NCBI GenBank assembly: GCA_001598975.1
Contig: BBXU01002723.1
Coordinates: forward strand, 1 to 17,445
DNA from: Parachlorella kessleri
Taxonomy: Eukaryota > Chlorophyta > Trebouxiophyceae > Chlorellales > Chlorellaceae
Direction: 5' to 3'
DNA: 17,445 nucleotides
Each line of letters begins with the position of its first letter. Positions within the stretch are counted from its first letter, which is position 1. Under the pieces are notes generated by a model, which saw only the letters and a list, made by a program, of their open reading frames with translations, searched no databases and was not told the DNA's origin. The position numbers were made by a program, and so were the translations under genes. Positions 1 through 9,800 of the stretch are shown in pieces.

Positions 1-186
1 GGGGGGATGACTAACACAAGTCAAAAATTGGAGTGCAACTGCCTGTGGGCTTGGAAGGCCTGCGTGACGGGATGGCAAACCTTCACATCAAAATGCTTGT
101 GCATACTTGTCTAGTTTCCACGTTGTGCTGTGCCTCTCCTGACACATAGCAAACATCATCGGCACTACTTCCGTCGTCAGCAACAA
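1..186 (+). other. 5' flank of the + strand gene: UTR or end of an upstream intron
   Basis: The reading frame used from base 187 is closed upstream by a TAG near base 112, and no in-frame ATG lies between that stop and 187. The stretch could be 5' UTR. It could also be the end of an intron, because a C/T-rich tract ending in cgtcag lies just before 181 and would make a usable splice acceptor. I see no promoter motif. The window opens with six G residues, probably a contig edge. Confidence 0.35.
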
Positions 187-3100
187 ATGGTCATAGACTT
201 TTCACCCGGAATACAACCTAAAGCTTTGTATGAGCGCCGAAGGGACAGCTGCACTAGGGAGGAGCTCAACAAGCTCCTGGCATCGCCTACTTTCCGACGC
301 TGGCATGAGGAGAAATCCAAAGTCCAGGCGGTCCGGTGGGAGGTTGTTGGTGGGGCGACGCTGGTTGCACTCTATGTAGTGTGCACCTGCCTGGTGCTTC
401 TGCTGGGCAGAAGGGCGGAGAGTGCAACCGAGCCTGCTCCGCCACTTGGGGGCGTACACGGCTTGGCCAACAGCTCGCTGACGAAAAGCAGCGCCTGGCT
501 GACACCAGTTGAGGTCAGTGCGGGTGCCAGCAGTCACTCGCTAAATTGTACACATGTCGAGTTCCCGGGAGCCTTCACACTGTTCCTTTGCTCATGCTGC
601 GCAGGACCCGGCGGTGTCGCTCGGTCGCCTGGAGGGAGAGCTGTTGCAGCACCGCCTGGGGGCTGTGACAGAAGAGCTGGGAAGAGTAAAAGCGGAGCTA
701 GAGGAGGCCCTCGATCTTAGCAGCGAGCTGTCGTACTGGCTGCTTAGGGGGCCGGTTGTGCAGCCAATTACGGCAGCCCCACCAGCCACACCCCCTGCCT
801 TGCAGCAGCACCAGGCTGCTGGGGTAGCAGCTGTCTCTCTGCTGCCTGCTCAGCATGCTGCCGCGCAGCCAGAAGGTGCAGAAGGCCATGAAGGGGAGCT
901 TGGGGAAGCTTGCGACGATGAGCTGTTGCATTGGCTGCTCAGCACACCAGTTGAGCACAACCCGGCCGCACTTCAACAGCCACGTGTCGACCTTCGGCAG
1001 CAGGCAGAGGACGGACCGCAGTATGCTGCTATTGGGTCAGCTGGAGCCCAGCCGCTGGCAAAAGGGCCGCGTCAGTTTGGAAATGCCACATTCCACTTGC
1101 AGCTGGAGAATCTCTTCAGGTAAGACAGGCTGGACATTGAAGTCAGTATTACACAATCCATCGCCAATGTACAGTATGTTGGAGTTGTTTGTGGCACACG
1201 CTCCGTTGCTGGGGCCGGCCAGTAGAAGTACACCTATGTCAGCATATGAGGCTTTTAGCTGGCAGGTGAAGCCTCAAAGGCTATCGGGAAGCCCTTTAAT
1301 CATTTCACTTTCCTTACAGAGAAGTCAGGTCACTCTGCCAAGCAACCCTGCCTCCTGTTGTGTGACCGCAGCACCTGGGCCGACAAGCCAAAGGTAGCTG
1401 CTGGTAAAACAGTTGGCCTTGCTTCCGTGGCGCTCTTGCCAGCAACAGCTGTGGCTATCCTAGCCTTTGCAACCTTGGTCGGCTGGCGAGTCTTCCTCCG
1501 GCGCCTGCACAAAATTGAGCAGGCGCTGCAGCGCCAATTGGAGGCTACAGAGGCCAAGCTCCAGGCTACAACCTTTGCCAAGGTAGGCGAATGTGGTACA
1601 TTGTGAGATTCGAGTTTCCACTCATTGTGGCTCCCTAGAGATGGTCTAGGCTTGCAGCCTAGCATAATGCATGTCAGATGAGTTATAAGAGCAGACCTGG
1701 TGACCTTTACCTAGTGCATGCGTTGGCCCGGCATGTACCCTCATTGATCACAAGGCAAGGGCGGCATGGTGATGTGCTGCAGGAGAATGCCGAGCAGTCG
1801 GTGCAGTTGCTGGAGCAGGAGCTGCGGCGCAAGGTGGATCAGGAGAGCATGCAGCAGCACAAGTCGCACACAGGTAAGCGCGGCTGACACTGCAGCTATT
1901 CTCCGGTGCTTGAGGGTTCAACACTTCTTCGATGGGCACCGCTGGCACGGAACTCTTTGTAGCTCTCAACCTAACAAGAGGGTCATGTACTGTATCATGT
2001 GTTGCATATGAAAGGCCCTCCCATTGGCTCCCCCCTCCTGCAGCCTCGCCGCTCTCTGTTGCCAGCGACCCCTGCACTCCCTTCGGCCCCACGGCGCCGC
2101 TTTATACACCCGGCCGCGGCGAGCTGCCGCCGCCGCCGGCCCAGTTGGTGGAGAAGTTCTTGAAGGACCGCCATGCGGTGGCGGTGGAGGAAGCGCAAGT
2201 TCAGGTTAGGGTGGTCCTGCGGAGTTTGTCATGAGGCCCCTGGTATAGCTCGAGCTGCCTTGGCTTCCTTGCGTGTCCACTGTATTGGCTTACAGGATTT
2301 GGTCCCACTGCTGCTAGTAGGTGTGCTATGGGCTTGCGTCATGCAGTCTTTTGGGTATCATTATTGTGCTAGCACTGCCTCTCGTTGCAGGAATGGCTGC
2401 TGATGGAGGAGGAGCATGTCAGGCTTAGGGACGAGTTGGCAGCACTTGTGGAACAGAGGGCCAATATGGAGGCCTCCTACCAGATGTTGACTGACAAGGT
2501 GGATGCGGGCTTGTGGTTGACAATTGCGGTATGCATGCCAAGGTAGTCAGCGAGCAGGCCATTATGTTGCCTTAAGTTCTGCAGCCGATGCGCTTGCAGC
2601 AAGGTCCCCATGAGACCATTTGGCACTACAAATTCTCAGCATGGGGTGGGCAACATTCTTTTTGTGGCCTGGCATCCTATATGTCTCACACCGGGGTCAC
2701 CAAGCCTGCGCCGTTTTTGTCCTGGTCTCGCCCCTGCAGCCGCGCCAGAAGTCCCAGGCGGAGCACACTCAGCACCTGAAGGAGTGGCTGGAAGTGGCCC
2801 AGGAGGAGCTGCTGACCACGCAGAGCCAGCTGCAGGAAAGCGAGGCGGAGGTCAGGCGACTGGCAGGGCAGCTTGAGGCGGCGAGAACGCAAGGGGCGGG
2901 TAGCAACGGCCAAGAACAGGTGCGCTTGCTGAAAGCGAACACAAGCAGTGGTGAAAGACTTGTTGCGAGAGGGGCAGCCTGGCAGGCCCATAGCTTGGTA
3001 AGGTGAGTACGCTGCATGCTGTGCACTGCACAGCAGACGGAATTGTCAGCGTTCCTCGGTGTGGTGCTGTGCAGGGCAATGCTAACATGGCAGCGGCAGT

Positions 3101-4907
3101 GGCAGCCAAGGAGCAGAGCCTCTTGGAGCAGAACTTGACCCTGGTAGCGGAGCTGCAAAGGGTCACCGCAGCCTTTGAGACCCTCCAGGTGGGATTGGCC
3201 TTGCCACACAGCGCAGCAGCATATTGGATGCTGTGCAAGGTCACAGAGGCTTCATTAAGGTTTGTATAGATTGGTTGAGAGTCCAATGCAGGACTTGAGT
3301 TTGGCAGAATGAACCCCAGAGGACAGGCTCTAAAGCAGCTATGCCCAGGTAGCCTCTTTGCAAGGCCTTTCTATTGGCGTGGCCCCAGCAATGCATACAG
3401 CCTGCATAATGGCTGGATGCAGGCCCAGTTTTCCAGCACACAACAGGCGCTGGCTGTGAGGGAGGCTGAGAGCCGCAGGGCAGCTGTGGAGCCGAGCAGC
3501 CCCCTGGGAGAGAGGCACGCACAGGTCACAGGCACGCCCGCAATAACCGTCTGCCCGTCACCAGGGGGCGAGCTAAGCAGCGAGGTGGACAGCATGCTGG
3601 AGCTAATGCGTGCCACGCGGCACAGCCTGGCCGATCGCCTGAATCGCAGCCAGGAGGTGTGCGCTCAGACAATTAGCGGGCTCACCAGGCTGGCCAAGGT
3701 GGAGGGCTCTACTTGTGCGGCTAGTTCCACCAAGAGGTAAGGACCGGAGCGTGGCGGGTGGTGGGCTGCCAAGTGTTGGTAACCGTCTGTAGAGGGACTG
3801 ATGCGCATCTTAGTGCATGCTACAGGGTTTCTTGGCAGCTGGTTGTCAGGGACGAGTCCAATGGGTGTCTTGCTTGAGTGTTGGTATGTTTTAAGCAGCA
3901 ACTACATAATCTGGCACTGACAAAACTTTATGATATAACCTGCAGGACTGCACCTGTACGAATATCAACGTCCCCCGCTTCCTCCGACCACTCCCACCAG
4001 GGCAGCCCTGCCAGTCTCGAGAACCTGCCACTGGGGAAGAGCAACCGGCAGAATGCCCCCGTGCCCACCAACTTCTCCTTTGCGCCTACCATCCCAGCCA
4101 AGCGCACCCCACCCCGCAGGCTGCCTGCATCCCTTGGCAACGAGAACGCCTCGCCTGCAGGCAAGGTGGTGTTGTGGGGTGGGCAGTGGACCAGCGCTTA
4201 GACAACGTCCTTGTCCCTTCTGTCAGCCGATAGATGTGTGGCAGGTGCTAGCCCATCCAGCAATACCTAGAGTCTTGGGAATGCATCTGGCCTGGAAGGC
4301 TTGCACTTACCACAACAGACCTACCCACTTGCCTTTGTGCCATGCGCTGCAGGGATAGGTGGCGTTAAGGACGAGGGTAGCCTGAGGAAGACGCGAGAGG
4401 CTGCCAAGCAGCAGGTTCATGCCATCCGAGCCCAGTATTCCAGCTTTGAATTGGGGGCCTTCTTACACCGCATGGGTTGCCTGGCTGTCGCCCCAGCTGC
4501 TGGTGTGGGCAGTCGGGCAGACTTTGAGAGGCTGAAAGACGAGGGAGTGGCGGCGCTGAGCAGCAAGGCAACCCAAGGTGAGAAGAGGCTTTGCAGCAGC
4601 TCGGGTTTCTAAGAAGATATTGCATGTCAACTCTTGGTGGCGCTTCACCGGCTTGGAAGTGATGCTTGGCAGCTCTGTATGGACAGAGCCAACCACCTAG
4701 TCAAGTAGAAAGTACAAAGCTCTTGGGCGTTTGTGTCACAGGGATGATTACTGTCGCTGCTGTGTCCACATTGCAGGCACGACAGCCCATGAGCGGGCTG
4801 TGGCAGGAGAAGCGCTGCAAGTGCTAAGGGACTGGGAGTGGCCAGTGCTACCTATTGTAGCAATGCCTCAGAGTCCTGCATGGTATTCGCGAGTTGCCAG
4901 CTTGTGA
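187..4907 (+). CDS. Two-membrane-segment coiled-coil protein, unknown family (12 inferred exons, ~869 aa)
   Basis: Family not recognised. Inferred exons: 187-513, 605-1119, 1372-1582, 1783-1873, 2044-2204, 2391-2498, 2740-2919, 3075-3188, 3423-3736, 3946-4178, 4353-4577, 4777-4907. All introns are GT-AG, phases agree throughout, and the sum is 870 codons ending in TGA. The start is the first in-frame ATG after an upstream stop; an earlier exon outside the window is possible. In order: a basic N terminus, a hydrophobic helix at residues 51-73, an acidic helical region with two WLL repeats, a second hydrophobic helix at 295-319 followed by RVFLRR, heptad-like Glu/Gln/Leu-rich segments to about residue 640, a Ser/Pro-rich basic stretch (TPPRRLP) and a helical C terminus. 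It is presumably a membrane-anchored tether or scaffold, but that is inference. The least certain junction is the donor at 4178: the more usual-looking donor after 4165 gives the wrong phase for the acceptor at 4353. Confidence 0.7.
337..405 (+). other. Predicted membrane segment 1 of the coiled-coil protein
   Basis: Residues 51-73 form a continuous hydrophobic run (VVGGATLVALYVVCTCLVLLL) that starts at a Trp and is followed by GRR. The preceding 50 residues are rich in Arg, Lys and Glu. By the positive-inside rule both flanks are basic, so the topology is not clear. It is too far from the N terminus for a cleaved signal peptide. Confidence 0.7.
725..952 (+). repeat. Duplicated WLL motif within exon 2
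   Basis: Residues 150-160 (ELSYWLLRGPV, bases 725-757) and 215-225 (ELLHWLLSTPV, bases 920-952) are alike at seven of eleven positions. Each is preceded by small or acidic residues and followed at some distance by an LQQ-containing Pro/Ala stretch (PALQQHQ, AALQQPR). This looks like an internal duplication of about 65 residues that has diverged, or a repeated short linear motif. Confidence 0.5.
1412..1486 (+). other. Predicted membrane segment 2 of the coiled-coil protein
   Basis: Residues 295-319 are an Ala/Val/Leu-rich hydrophobic helix containing LASVALLPATAVAILAF and ending in a Trp before RVFLRRLHK. The coiled coil begins directly afterwards (IEQALQRQLEATEAKLQ). The segment lies wholly inside exon 3. 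Confidence 0.7.
1487..3736 (+). other. Coiled-coil region spread over exons 3-9
   Basis: Exons 3 to 9 encode mostly amphipathic, Glu/Gln/Leu/Arg-rich helices, for example QLLEQELRRKVDQES, EEHVRLRDELAALVEQR, TTQSQLQESEAEVRRLAGQL and EQSLLEQNLTLVAELQRV. Several exons are short (108, 180 and 114 bases), begin and end in phase 0, and each carries one helical block. Such exons can be gained, lost or skipped without breaking the frame. A Pro-rich interruption (GELPPPP) sits in exon 5. Confidence 0.65.
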
Positions 4908-5427
4908 TTGGCTAATGAACACGCCAGAGGCAATAGAGTTGCTAGTGAAGTGATGGCTGGCTAACAGTATTGCATCTGCCATGTTGTTGTTTGTGATGAT
5001 GGTTGTGTTGAGTGCAGAACGCTAGGGCTAGGTTGCAGTCGTTCCGTTGCATTTGCAGTGTGCGCAGGTAGCCCTATGTTGTAGGTTGTAGTCTGGAGTC
5101 CACGTTGTACATCTTGCTCATCTGCTAGCTGTTATGGTCGCCCCATGCTGGGATGTTGTACGCAATTATTGCATCAGACAGAGGGGCATCAAACGCAGCT
5201 TCCAGTGGCTGCTCATATTATCGATCACACTGGAGCTGCTGGCCATCATGGCATGTCAGTCAAAGTAGGGACCATGCGGCACGCAAACCCTGTGCAACGT
5301 AGCCACACAGGGCTTCAAGGTCGAGACAAGCAGCTCCTTCATACTTGAAAGGCGGCATTTGAAACTACGCATGTTCGTAAGTCGTCCACTGCACCGGCCA
5401 CCGTACCAGAGCAGGAAGTGATGCACA

Positions 5428-5469
5428 CATGGTCAAATCAATTCATGGTTGCCATGGTCAAATCAATTC
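5428..5469. repeat. 17-bp perfect direct repeat in the intergenic region
   Basis: The sequence catggtcaaatcaattc occurs at 5428-5444 and again at 5453-5469, a 25-base period with an 8-base spacer. It is A/T-richer than its surroundings. It lies downstream of both stop codons and beyond the probable polyadenylation element of the - strand gene. Confidence 0.85.
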
Positions 5470-5589
5470 GACAGTCACAGCGTAAGAACACTTCCCTCGA
5501 TGGCAAGCAAAATTTCACCTAATCACACCAGGTAAAAGTCTCAGAAGGTAGTCAACAGTATACATAGGCACACCACCCAATGGCAAGGT

Positions 5590-5594
5590 TTACA
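5590..5594 (-). terminator. TGTAA polyadenylation element of the - strand gene
   Basis: Read on the - strand this is TGTAA, 74 bases after the stop codon of the PHD-containing gene. TGTAA is the usual poly(A) signal of chlorophyte nuclear genes, so its distance supports the stop codon at 5668-5670. The pentamer also occurs by chance inside the gene. Confidence 0.55.
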
Positions 5595-5667
5595 TGGAAG
5601 GGTGATGCTCTTACTCGGCAGCATCCACTCCTACGGCCTTAAGTGTATGATTAACGCATGCAGCTAG

Positions 5668-6871
5668 CTACTGCTGCTGGGTGTGCTTGCTGCACAGGAT
5701 GAATTTCTTGGACAACACCGTGCTGCCGGCTGGGCGACACCTGCACAACCAGCCTTTACGCATAACTCTCAGGCCTCATAGGCAGTTTGATTAGCGCTGT
5801 TGGCATTAAAGCCAACAACACGAGTCCAGACTGCAATGCCGTCCTCAATGTTATCCACGGTGGATACAGCACAGGAAGCATTCCAGCTTGAACTATATTG
5901 GCACTTGGCGGGCCAAAACATGGACGCTATATACACAAGCAGCGTTTCAGCTAGCAGCACCTTGAGCATACGCAAGCACCCTAGCTCTCACCTAATATGG
6001 TAGCCCAGCGGGCACAGCATGCACTGCACCATGGGAATCCCATCGCCGCTCAGCCCACAGGCCGCGCAGTAGTGCAGGCCGCATTTGAAGCTGCGGCCGC
6101 TGGGTGCGGGGCGGGCCAGTTGTGTGGCGGCGATGCAGTCCCAGTGGTAGTGGCGGCTGCAGTGTCCCATGCTGCACTTCGACACGTTCCCGGGCTGGCC
6201 GCAGGTGAAGCATGTGTGGCTGCAGGCAGGGGGAGGGAAGGCAAGCTGAGCAGGTGCAATGATCATAGTCTAGCGCCCCACTTAGTACGCTCCCAAGAAC
6301 TTGTAGAAAAGAGTTCGGCTCTCATCACAGAAGGTCTCAAGGTTCTAAGTAGCTCTACATTCAAAGCACTTTGCCCTGCCACTTATGCCCACCTTTGCCG
6401 GGCGCACTCGTCGCACATGGAGCTAGCAGTCGCGCTAGATGGCTCCCGACAATTTGGGTGGAAAGTGCGGCGGCAGGGGCCCTGGCACGACCACAGGCTC
6501 TCGGCCTCTGCAGGCAGCCAGGCAGGTGAGGCTGATGGGGCAAGCCGATCCGGTCCCAACAGATCACGAAAATTACTTGTGCGCTACGGCTGCTCTCCAG
6601 CCGGATGGGTAACACGAACTACCCCCCACGTCCATGTCTCCCAGGGTCCTAAGCAAACGGACCCTGAGTCTGTGCATGCGTCTGGCCCCTGGGGTGCAAT
6701 TGTGTAAACGAATAGATCAAGCTACTTCATGGGACATCGCCACCCCTTGTGCTGGAGGAGGCACACATGGCTGCACCTGCCGAGGATAAGGTAATGAAGA
6801 GGGCGATGAGGTCCAGCAGTTGCACCACGCCACCTACCCTCTTGCTGCACGCCCGCATGGCAGCCAAAGCA
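5668..6871 (-). other. Three tandem PHD-type zinc fingers at the C terminus
   Basis: Splicing 6838 to 6507, 6393 to 6219 and 5992 to 5740 yields three consecutive fingers with all ligands in place. PHD1 has CFGC, then WSC, GPC, TFHPNC and MCDEC, a full C4HC3 set. PHD2 has CFTC, SKC, GHC, HYHWDC and FKCGLH, closing with Cys-x2-His. PHD3 has CAAC, VQC, MLC, GYHIRC and ILCSKH, again Cys-x2-His, followed five residues later by the stop. Each splice junction restores ligand spacing, which strongly supports the exon calls. The contiguous array recalls the PHD clusters of NSD-type and plant EDM2-type chromatin proteins. No methyltransferase domain follows. Binding to a modified histone tail is inferred. 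Confidence 0.85.
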
Positions 6872-9800
6872 GATGAGCGGCGGCGCCTTGTTCACACTGA
6901 CGCCCCTGGAGCCCTCCCGCGAGCCACCTACACCGCCGGCGCTGGCGCAGACGCCAGCTGGCCTGGGCTTCTTTACGGGCCTTGGCACAGAAGCAGTACC
7001 AGCATCAGCCTCGCAGTCTGTAGTGTCCGTGTCGTGACGCTTGATGCCGGCACCAGCGTGGCCGGCAGGACCTGCCCCTGGGCTGGAGCCTTCGGGGGCG
7101 CCTGCTACGCTGCCGCGGCTTGCCTGTGCTGCTGCACCGCATGCTGTGCTGAGCTGGCCTAGCATGCCCAGCATGACGCCCACGGCAGCCTGATACTGCG
7201 CCAAGGAGACCGGCGGGGCTGCGCCGCCTGCTGCCCCTGCTGCTGTGCAGGCTGCACCAGGGTGGCCCTGGGCAGCAGCAAGCAGCGCCTGGCGCAGGGC
7301 TGCCTCGTTAGGCAGCCCATACTGCTGCTGCATGAGCTGCACCACCCCTTCTAGCGGGCTAGTGGGCACGGCAGCAACGGCATCCCCCGCTGCTGCTGTG
7401 CTCCCGCCGCTGCCGGCACCAGCCCCAAGCAGCAGCCTAGCGACCATCTGGTTGGCCAGTGGGAGCAGCTGCTGGGGCGGCAGGATGCCACCGCTGCCGC
7501 TTGCCTCAGCCGCCCCGTCAATTGCTTTCCTTTTCTTCGCCTTCTTGGGCTTGCCTGGCTGCCCTGGAGACGCTGCAATGGCTGCCATGCTGGCGGCGTA
7601 GGTTGGCTGGGGACCCTGGCGGTTCCCGGCTTCCCAGGCAGCAATTTCCTCGGTGGCTTGCACGAGGGCCAACACCACCTGCAGGGCAGCAGGCATAGCA
7701 GGTGCCGGTTGTGGGACAGGACGGACAAGGGCATGCAAGGGAGCTGAGCTATGGCATGAAGACCCCACATTGAAGCACTGCCTTGCTGAGAGGCAGTCAG
7801 GTGGTGGCCATGAATGCGCGCTTTCTCCACTACCTGGTGTGGTACTCCATGCCTGGGCCAGCTACTGGGCTATGCTGGTAAGGAGGGGCATCCGCAGGCT
7901 GACAGGTGGGACTGCATACCCGGTAGGCACGCGGAGCCTGACCAACTTTATAAGTGGGGAATGCTACTGTAGTGTGGTGCTACTGGCCGCTGACATAATG
8001 TCACCAACATAGCCAGCTTTCCTTCCAGCCAAGAAAAGCCCTTGGCCCAAGGCAGCCCACACATTGCCGGGGCACTTGCCCTGCCACCCCCCTTTACTCC
8101 CACAAGCCGCACAACCTGTTGTACAGCCCGCCAGGACATGCTGCTGATGCCACACAAGCTCCCACCTGCTTGACTTGGAGGTGCTCCCTGCGCTCCTGCC
8201 CTTCCAGCTGGCGCAGCATGCGGTCCATGACTTTAGCCACCCCCTGCTCATCGGTCCCTACAGCGACCCTACTGCCCGCCAACCCTAGCCCCATCCCCAG
8301 CTTGGGCTTCTTCATAAGCGGCTGCGGTTGACTGCTGTGCGGCCGGCGTAGAAATCCCTGCTGCTGCTGGAATGTCAAGGTAGCAGCTGTGGGGTTCTCG
8401 ACCCAGGAGATTATGTCATCGAGGAGGCTGAAGCAGTGGGAGGCGCCGGGGCGCGTCAGGTCAACGCCCAACCTCTCAGCCGTCTCAACCTGCAGCACAT
8501 CGCAAACAGGGGGGCACTCTGCACATCTTACATAGCAACGTGACAAGGTGCCTAGATCCTCCAGCCTTGCCAGCTGGCCGCCCACGAGGCATGGCTGGAT
8601 GTGTTGTCCACACTGCAAGCTGACCCTGGTTTAAGTTGACACGGCCAGGGTGAGTGGGGCAGCGTGTCAAGCAAGCATCCCTACCTGGCTGCATGACTCA
8701 AGACTCTCGTATGCGCCGCTGCATGCAGGACACATCTCCTCCCCCTCCCGCCCCTCCTCTCACCTTCTTGACCATATCTAGGAGCGTCACCTCCACGGCG
8801 GCGGCATCTGCCTTGTCACGCCGCTCTTGCACCTCCAGCCGCCTCACCATGCCTTCCAGCACCCGGCCAACCTCCTTGCGCACCGCGGCTCCCACACCCC
8901 CCTTGGACCCGGGGGGCCTCCCAGGGCCCCTCCTCAACATAAGAGCGCCCTCCTGAACAGCAGAAATAACTCCTTCTTGCACAAGAACACCCGTTTTTTG
9001 CTCCGACATAAAATACTTCATCAGAAGAGCAAGCAGGCAGCGCCAGCCATCAGCCTGAGTGTGGCACCGAGGCTGTTGTGCCCCATGGGTTGCAGCTGAC
9101 ACGTCCTGGCCTCAAGGATAACGTATTATTGGGACAGACCGACGGTCTGACCATTGCACATGAGAGCATCTGAGCAGGGACAGCGCTCTCGCAGGCCTAC
9201 ACACACTGTCCACGCCCAGGGTCGCCCTTGTAGACCCATGCCGGCAAAGCCTGGTTTCTGACTGCCCTGCAAAGGGAGCACATATGCCTTTGTGCCCAGG
9301 TAGCGGCAGGCAGGCAGGCAGTGACTGGAGGAGCCTCAACAAGAGAGTGCAAGGTAATACACTGCTCGCCTGGGCCCGCTGAGTCATCAGCGATGGGGCC
9401 CTCATGGAAGCGGTGAGCGACAGGGCGGCCATCCAGCGGCACGTCTCGTCCATCTGGTGCCGCTGCGCCTCCTGCCGGCAGGGGGCGTGGATGCGGCGCA
9501 GGACCAGCCCGGCACTCTTGCCTGCGAGCGGCCCCAAAGGCGGCCAGGGAATGTGGAACATCCTCGTAGCAGCGCAGTGCGTGTCTGTCGGGTTCCTCTC
9601 AGATACGCTTTTCATCGTGCTGGTGGAAGAGAAGGGTAACCAGCTGGGCTTGCAAGAAAGACAGGCACACTGACCGATATTGAAAGGCGCCTGGCAATCG
9701 TATTTGACTAGTAGCTGGGGCGCGGCTGGGACAAGCGCGTGGGACGCAACGCACCCTGCATGTCCATGGGGCGGACGCAGTGCTTGACCGCGTTGGCGGC

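Larger units (their letters stand above)
4908..5667. other. Intergenic stretch between convergent genes
   Basis: This holds the 3' flanks of both genes. The first 300 bases are rich in TTG/TGT and contain no exact TGTAA downstream of the + strand stop. Open frames here (for example 5145-5348) have low-quality composition and no splice or start support, so I call no gene. The 17-bp direct repeat and the - strand TGTAA element are listed separately. Confidence 0.6.

Noticed and set aside
130..186. GTG at 130 as start of the + strand gene
   Set aside because: Eukaryotic nuclear genes rarely start at GTG; the in-frame ATG at 187 is preferred.
1321..1371. Acceptor at 1319/1320 for exon 3 of the + strand gene
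   Set aside because: From the donor at 1119 it leads to an in-frame stop or to a frame that cannot reach the membrane helix. The acceptor ending at 1371 restores phase.
5145..5348. 67-codon open frame in the intergenic region
   Set aside because: Short, with no codon bias, homology or regulatory context; expected by chance.
5997..6707. 236-codon open frame on the + strand opposite the PHD exons
   Set aside because: It lies antisense to fingers whose zinc ligands and splice junctions all fit, and its translation is a low-complexity mirror of them.
6722..6780. CSHVC...WRCPMK end of the frame at 6722 as a Cys-rich C terminus
   Set aside because: The donor at 6838/6837 and acceptor at 6507 complete a standard PHD finger, so this stretch is intron.
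9112..9360. Read-through end of the dioxygenase exon as a real C terminus
   Set aside because: The extra residues are Leu/Arg/Ser-rich with no resemblance to ALKBH5, and no poly(A) element follows. Kept as the two-gene alternative, not the main call.
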